In this document: positions 59,808-64,000 of the stretch, in pieces
Numbering within the stretch: the stretch's first letter is position 1
How the letters are laid out: every line of letters begins with the position of its first letter
Assembly (NCBI RefSeq): GCF_010501075.1
Contig: NZ_QVMN01000002.1
Span: 124,001 to 188,000 of the forward strand
Source of the DNA: Dysgonomonas sp. 25
GTDB lineage: Bacteria > Bacteroidota > Bacteroidia > Bacteroidales > Dysgonomonadaceae
DNA length: 64,000 nt
Direction of reading: 5' to 3'
Notes under the pieces: model-generated
What the model was told of the DNA's origin: nothing
Databases searched by the model: none
The model's input: the letters and a program-made list of their open reading frames with translations, nothing else
Program-made: the position numbers and the translations under genes

Positions 59808-60476
59808 ATGAAGTTCTTTAGTATCAGTTTATTATTGATTTTTGGCAGTTTAACGATGTCGGCACAGAAAATTTCACCGCTCGAACAATCGATGGTCGAT
59901 CAAGGGATGTTGCACGTGCAGGATTCTATCCCTTCTATCTGGGTGGAGCTGAAATATGCTACGACCGATAATTTTACGGGAGTTGTTTTGTACGACCGCA
60001 TGCTCAATGCCTATCTTCATCCGCTGGCATTGCAAAAACTAAGGAAAGCACAAACGATATTGCAAAAATCGCATCCCGGATTGTCGCTGCTCGTGTATGA
60101 TGCTGTGCGCCCTTTGAGTATACAGCAGAAAATGTTCGACGTCGTGAAAGGTACTCCGCAACAAGCATATGTTGCCAATCCAAGTAAAACGGGACTGCAC
60201 AACTATGGTATGGCGGTAGACTTGACTATCTGCGACGAAAAGGGCTTTCCGCTGGATATGGGAACGCCTTTCGATTATTTCGGGAAAGCGGCTGCTATCC
60301 GCGATGAGGAGGGTCTTGTCGAGGACGGATTGCTTACCCCTAAGCAGGTTGCTAACCGCCGCCTGCTGCGAAAAGTGATGACAGATGCGGGCTTCTATGT
60401 TATTCAGGGCGAGTGGTGGCATTTCAATGCTGTTACGCTCGAAAATGCCCGAAAAAATTATCAAGTGATAGAATAA
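59808..60476 (+). CDS. VanX-like D-Ala-D-Ala dipeptidase (M15)
   Basis: A 222-aa protein with a signal peptide (MKFFSISLLLIFGSLTMSA). Zinc-binding and catalytic motifs are HNYGMAVDLT (His, Asp) and GEWWHFNAV (Glu, His). In Gram-negatives such enzymes serve peptidoglycan turnover or D-Ala-D-Ala use rather than vancomycin resistance, as no vanH/vanA is nearby. Overall length and motifs match the DdpX/VanX family. Confidence 0.9.
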   Translation: MKFFSISLLLIFGSLTMSAQKISPLEQSMVDQGMLHVQDSIPSIWVELKYATTDNFTGVVLYDRMLNAYLHPLALQKLRKAQTILQKSHPGLSLLVYDAVRPLSIQQKMFDVVKGTPQQAYVANPSKTGLHNYGMAVDLTICDEKGFPLDMGTPFDYFGKAAAIRDEEGLVEDGLLTPKQVANRRLLRKVMTDAGFYVIQGEWWHFNAVTLENARKNYQVIE

Positions 60477-60628
60477 TGGGTTAAAAATTTTGAGATCATC
60501 CGAAAATGTACGTTCTTTGCATTTGATGATAATTGATTCGGAAGTGTATTATATAAATATGAAATATGGCGGTAAAAAACAGTTAACTGATTTTATATTA
60601 GTTTGTTGTAATGTGCTATTGGCGTATT

Positions 60629-60651
60629 CACACACACACACACACACACAC
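60629..60651. repeat. (CA)11 dinucleotide tract
   Basis: Eleven uninterrupted CA units plus a C. It lies about 600 bp upstream of the FISUMP gene and outside any gene. Confidence 0.9.
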
Positions 60652-60710
60652 GAAATATAGCAAATATTTCGGATTAATCCAAGGTTTCAGTAAATATTTT
60701 TTAGAAAATA

Positions 60711-60787
60711 GTAAACAAGTAGACAGGTTAACAAGTACACAAGAAAGGAATAAACTTGTTTACTGGTCAACTCGTCTACATGTCAAC
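60711..60787. repeat. Inverted pair of octamer arrays
   Basis: GTAAACAAGT AGACAGGT TAACAAGT ACACAAG on the left and its approximate reverse complement (CTTGTTTACTGGTCAACTCG...) on the right, 12 nt apart. It can form a long imperfect hairpin. Confidence 0.7.
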
Positions 60788-61248
60788 TTAAAATATGCTT
60801 GTGTTAATGTCAGGGGTATTTCCGGCTGCGACAGTCGTGGACACCTCCCCCCAGCCCCCTCCGCGAGAGGGGGAGCGAGGGGCAGTATTTTAGTTAACAG
60901 TGAGCAGTCAACAGTCAACAGAATTAATGTAGGGGCGAAACATCGTTCGGCGAAGTGTAGGCGAGCCAAAAATCTTTCGCCCGCAATATCCAACATATAC
61001 GGGGCAATGTTTATTGCCCCCTACAAAGCTATAACGACCCTCGTATCCACTCGGGATGACAATAACCGGCCCCCTCAATCCCCCGAAGGGGGAAGTATGG
61101 TTTCTTCCCCAATCGACAGAAACAATATACGCTCCCCTAAGCCTCCCCTACGGGGAGGTTTGGAGGGGCTCAAACAAACTATTTATTCACCCTGCTTCCT
61201 TTTCTCCCCCCTGCGGGGGAGTCAGAGGGGGCTATTATTTTTTATAAC

Positions 61249-62487
61249 ATGAAAAAAACTTTAACACGGGCTATAATCCTTATAGCCTTAACATTGACAA
61301 CAATCGCCCTGCACGGGCAAGTAACTATCGGAAGTAATCAGCCTCCTGTGCCGGGTGCATTATTAGATCTAAAAGAAGATGGAGCAACCAATAGAGGTTT
61401 AGGTCTGCCTCGGGTGAAGCTGACATCGCTAACTATCCCCTCTGGAAAGAGCCTTGCGCAAACTATCGATGGGAATAGTACAAGTGACAACTGGGATAAA
61501 GACAAACATGTGGGGCTAATGGTGTATCATCTATCGGGAGTAACCCCTAAAGCCTGTGCCGACATTGTCGATGGTATGTATATTTGGGATGGTAATCAAT
61601 GGCAATCCTTGCAGGAAAAACGTAGTGCAGATGTTAAATATATGGAAGATAACCGTTCGCAGATATTGGGAACTCAAACCTATCCGTACCGCACCTTCGG
61701 CAATGCAGGCGATTGGATGTTGGAAAACCTGCGTTATATTCCAGATAATACAGAAGCCGGCTTCACAGACTTTGCGCATTACACAGTTGATTATTCTTCT
61801 CCAGCTAAATATTGGTGCTACCCATGGAAAGGGCCGAGTGCAGGTTCTCATCTTTATAATGCGGCTCAAGCTGAGGTCGATTGGGTGTGGCGTGCTGGTA
61901 TTATGTATACTTGGAGAGCTGCTAGTAATGGGCGGGTAGTGGGTATAGGTATCAACGAAGGACAAGGTGAAGCTGACGAAGCAGCTATGCCGGTAGTTCA
62001 GGGTATCTGCCCTGCTGGTTGGCATTTGCCCAATGATAGAGAATGGAACGAATTAGAAAAGGAGATTTACAATAACCCCACTGCTTATAGTCAATATACA
62101 CCAACCGATGTTTTCACTCCAACGACTTGGTCTTCAACATGGGAAGAAGGGGGTGGCGCTTATCGCGGTTCCTCAAATACTAATGGGCATGGCTTTGCTA
62201 TGTTGTCGCAATGCGCTCTTGATAACCATTATTATCCGACTACTGGAGGAAAAAGTCTTTCTTCTGTACAAGGAGGCTTCGATGTATATCTTACCGGTTA
62301 TGCAAGTGTGAATAATGTCGGGAATTACGGTTTAATGGGTTCTATTTGGTCGGCGAGTTATAATTCAGGAGCTGCATGGAACCGAAACTTTAGTAATGGC
62401 ACTGCTTCTGTTTATAATCCGCAACAGGTGCTCCGTACTGGAGATACTATAGCTGCCTTATTTTCCGTCCGTTGCAAGAAGGATTAA
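61249..62487 (+). CDS. FISUMP-domain exported protein
   Basis: A 412-aa protein with a signal peptide (MKKTLTRAIILIALTLTTIALHG). Residues about 150-412 match the Fibrobacter-type major paralogous domain (GDWMLENLRY, CPAGWHLPNDREWNELEK, IWSASYNSG, FSVRCKKD). Members are extracellular and often lie in glycan- or adhesion-related loci; function is not settled. The N-terminal 100 residues contain a VTIGSNQPPVPGALLDL segment typical of this group. It is separated by 60 bp from dnaG. Confidence 0.82.
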   Translation: MKKTLTRAIILIALTLTTIALHGQVTIGSNQPPVPGALLDLKEDGATNRGLGLPRVKLTSLTIPSGKSLAQTIDGNSTSDNWDKDKHVGLMVYHLSGVTPKACADIVDGMYIWDGNQWQSLQEKRSADVKYMEDNRSQILGTQTYPYRTFGNAGDWMLENLRYIPDNTEAGFTDFAHYTVDYSSPAKYWCYPWKGPSAGSHLYNAAQAEVDWVWRAGIMYTWRAASNGRVVGIGINEGQGEADEAAMPVVQGICPAGWHLPNDREWNELEKEIYNNPTAYSQYTPTDVFTPTTWSSTWEEGGGAYRGSSNTNGHGFAMLSQCALDNHYYPTTGGKSLSSVQGGFDVYLTGYASVNNVGNYGLMGSIWSASYNSGAAWNRNFSNGTASVYNPQQVLRTGDTIAALFSVRCKKD

Positions 62488-62547
62488 AAGAGCTTAACAA
62501 TTTACCACTTGTAACTCCCCTGTATTTTTCGTACATTCGTGTCCGAT

Positions 62548-64000
62548 ATGATAGACAGGGGAACCATCGACCGCATTATCAATGCGGCAGATATAGTAGA
62601 CGTTGTATCTCAGTTTGTTAACCTCAAACGGAGAGGGGTAAACTATGTCGGGTTGTGTCCTTTTCACGAGGACAAGACGCCTTCGTTCTACGTATCGCCT
62701 TCCAAGAATATCTGCAAATGCTTCTCCTGCGGCGAGGGCGGAACTTCCGTCCACTTCATTATGAAGCACGAACAGTTGTCGTATGTCGAGGCGCTTCGCT
62801 ATCTGGCGAAAAAGTACAATATCGAAGTGCAGGAACGCGAATTGAGCGATGAGGAGAAAGAAGCCTATAACGAGCGCGAAAGCCTCTTCATCCTCAACGA
62901 ATATGCCCGCGACTATTTTGTCAATATCCTGCACAACCATATCGAAGGCAAGACCGTAGGTCTTAGCTATTTCGAAGAACGTGGATTCCGCGAAGACATT
63001 ATCCGCAAATTCCAGTTAGGCTACTGCCTCGAGGAGAGGGACGCTTTTACGCAGGAGGCGCTGAAAGCCGGATATAAAAAGGATTACCTCGTCAAAACAG
63101 GATTGACATTCGAGGCGAACGACAACAGCTACCTTGCCGACCGTTTTCGTGGGCGGGTGATGTTTCCCATTCATACGATATCGGGCAAAGTGGTTGGTTT
63201 CGGCGGACGCATCCTCAAGATGCGCGAGAAAGTCGGCAAATACGTCAACTCTCCCGAAAGCGAAATATATCACAAAGCCAGTGAGCTGTATGGCTTGTAT
63301 CTGGCTAAGCAGGCGATAACCAAAAACGATTGCTGCTATCTGGTCGAAGGGTATACCGATGTTATATCCATGCATCAGGCTGGCATCGAAAATGTGGTGG
63401 CTTCGTCGGGTACGGCGCTTACACCGGGACAGATAAAACTGATTCACCGCTTCACAAGCAATGTCACCGTTATCTACGACGGCGATGCGGCAGGGATAAA
63501 AGCCGCTTTGCGGGGGATCGACCTCTTGTTGGAGCAAGGGATGAATATCAAAGTGGTGCTGCTCCCCGAAGGCGAAGATCCCGATTCGTTTGCACGTAAG
63601 CAGAATGCCACCTCGTTGAATAAATACATCTCCGATAACGAAGTCGATTTCATCCGTTTCAAGACGCAACTCCTGTTGGGCGACGCCGGAGAAGACCCTA
63701 CCAAGCGGGCTTCGCTGATTACGGATATTGTCAATAGTATATCGGTTATCCCCGACAATATTATGCGCTCGGTCTACATCAAAGATTGCAGCCGCCTGAT
63801 GGAGATTGACGAGCAACTGCTTGTCCGCGAGGTAAGCCGCAAAAGGCGCGCGCACCTCGACCATAAATATACCGATAGCCAGCGGGGAGAGGAGCGGGGA
63901 GGGATGCCTCTCGCGCCACCCGAAGAGGATTATATTCCGCAGATAGAGCAAAACAGGCAGCAACAACAGGCGCAGAAGAAAGGCCTCAGAGGAAATCCGA
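62548..64000 (+). CDS. dnaG: DNA primase (partial)
   Basis: The first 484 codons of DnaG, running off the right edge. The zinc-binding domain has C37, H40, C58 and C61 (CPFHEDKTPSF, CKCFSC). The TOPRIM domain has VEGYTD (about E267) and DGDAAG (about D311-D313) that hold the catalytic metals. It makes RNA primers for replication. The start MIDRGTIDRIINAADIVDVV is the classical one. The C-terminal helicase-binding part lies beyond the window. Confidence 0.95.
   Translation, partial: MIDRGTIDRIINAADIVDVVSQFVNLKRRGVNYVGLCPFHEDKTPSFYVSPSKNICKCFSCGEGGTSVHFIMKHEQLSYVEALRYLAKKYNIEVQERELSDEEKEAYNERESLFILNEYARDYFVNILHNHIEGKTVGLSYFEERGFREDIIRKFQLGYCLEERDAFTQEALKAGYKKDYLVKTGLTFEANDNSYLADRFRGRVMFPIHTISGKVVGFGGRILKMREKVGKYVNSPESEIYHKASELYGLYLAKQAITKNDCCYLVEGYTDVISMHQAGIENVVASSGTALTPGQIKLIHRFTSNVTVIYDGDAAGIKAALRGIDLLLEQGMNIKVVLLPEGEDPDSFARKQNATSLNKYISDNEVDFIRFKTQLLLGDAGEDPTKRASLITDIVNSISVIPDNIMRSVYIKDCSRLMEIDEQLLVREVSRKRRAHLDHKYTDSQRGEERGGMPLAPPEEDYIPQIEQNRQQQQAQKKGLRGNP

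Larger units (their letters stand above)
60477..61248. repeat. Non-coding repeat-rich region
   Basis: About 770 bp without a credible gene. It holds a (CA)11 tract, an inverted pair of octamer arrays (60711-60787), GC-rich palindromes at 60855-60873, 61080-61092, 61131-61171 and 61213-61233, and a fragment of the AGGGGCGAAACAT...GCCCCCTAC type (60932-61025). A long plus-strand frame through it is composed of these repeats and is not considered a gene. Confidence 0.7.

Noticed and set aside
59808-60476. Vancomycin resistance locus
   Set aside because: The VanX-like dipeptidase has no vanH, vanA or vanRS neighbours, and the signal peptide points to a periplasmic role.
60611-61252. A 213-codon plus-strand frame through the (CA) tract
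   Set aside because: It is composed of intergenic repeats, palindromes and the CA tract, has no domain, and runs into the start of the FISUMP gene. It is better read as non-coding repeat DNA.

Overview
The window looks like a chromosomal segment of a Bacteroidales bacterium, with a Dysgonomonas- or Porphyromonadaceae-like relative as my best guess. The evidence is a short primary sigma factor lacking region 1.1, many Bacteroidetes-type -7 promoter boxes (TAnnTTTG, several with a TTTG about 19 nt upstream), an omega/Rpb6-type RNA polymerase subunit, a pyruvate:ferredoxin oxidoreductase, a methylmalonyl-CoA carboxylase/epimerase operon, a sulfatase with its anaerobic maturase, and many LxxC lipoproteins. 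The genus is inference; the phylum is well supported. No complete prophage, transposase, CRISPR array or rRNA operon is visible.

Layout. 1-3.2 kb: end of a suf cluster (sufD tail, sufS), then bamD-rpoZ-DUF4293. 3.3-6 kb (minus): rpoD and a DegQ-type periplasmic protease. 6.3-11.2 kb: a degenerate DUF4143-type ATPase and nifJ. 11.4-13.9 kb: a four-gene cassette of membrane and lipoproteins of unknown role. 14-17.6 kb: an unknown cytosolic protein and a GldL/PorL-GldM/PorM proton-motor pair without the usual GldK/PorK and GldN/PorN neighbours. 17.7-31.6 kb: housekeeping genes (esterase, ribF, HAD phosphatase, recO, a membrane-anchored MutS-like ATPase, surE-lpxB-CPBP protease, dacB, an AI-2E/PerM permease, a DUF3127 OB-fold protein, rpsO, an HTH regulator and argB). 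31.6-32.5 kb (minus): a probable structured small RNA with its own promoter and terminator, and a small DUF3244-like exported protein. 32.7-39.7 kb: a membrane TPR regulator, then mrp, trmB and a GH3-beta-lactamase fusion on the minus strand.

39.8-41.1 kb holds an orphan terminase-small-subunit-like HTH protein followed by about 0.65 kb of interspersed repeats. These include a 51-nt element with 9-nt inverted termini (four copies here and a fifth at 26.1 kb) and a 150-bp tandem duplication. 41.1-47 kb: rpsA, tRNA-Pro(UGG), a low-GC lipoprotein, and the mce-pccB/mmdA-small subunit-biotin carrier operon. 47.3-54 kb: a MACPF (perforin-like) lipoprotein, the anSME-arylsulfatase pair and an MsbA-like ABC exporter. 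54-60.5 kb (plus): a subtilase, then xseA-WG repeat protein-xseB-ispD as an overlapping operon, a GDSL hydrolase and a VanX-like dipeptidase. 60.5-61.2 kb is a repeat-rich non-coding stretch with a (CA)11 tract. 61.2-64 kb: a FISUMP-domain protein and dnaG, which runs off the end.

The observations most worth following up are the isolated GldL-GldM motor, the 51-nt repeat family next to a lone HTH protein, the unassigned RNA at 31.65-31.88 kb, and the BSAP-like MACPF lipoprotein.
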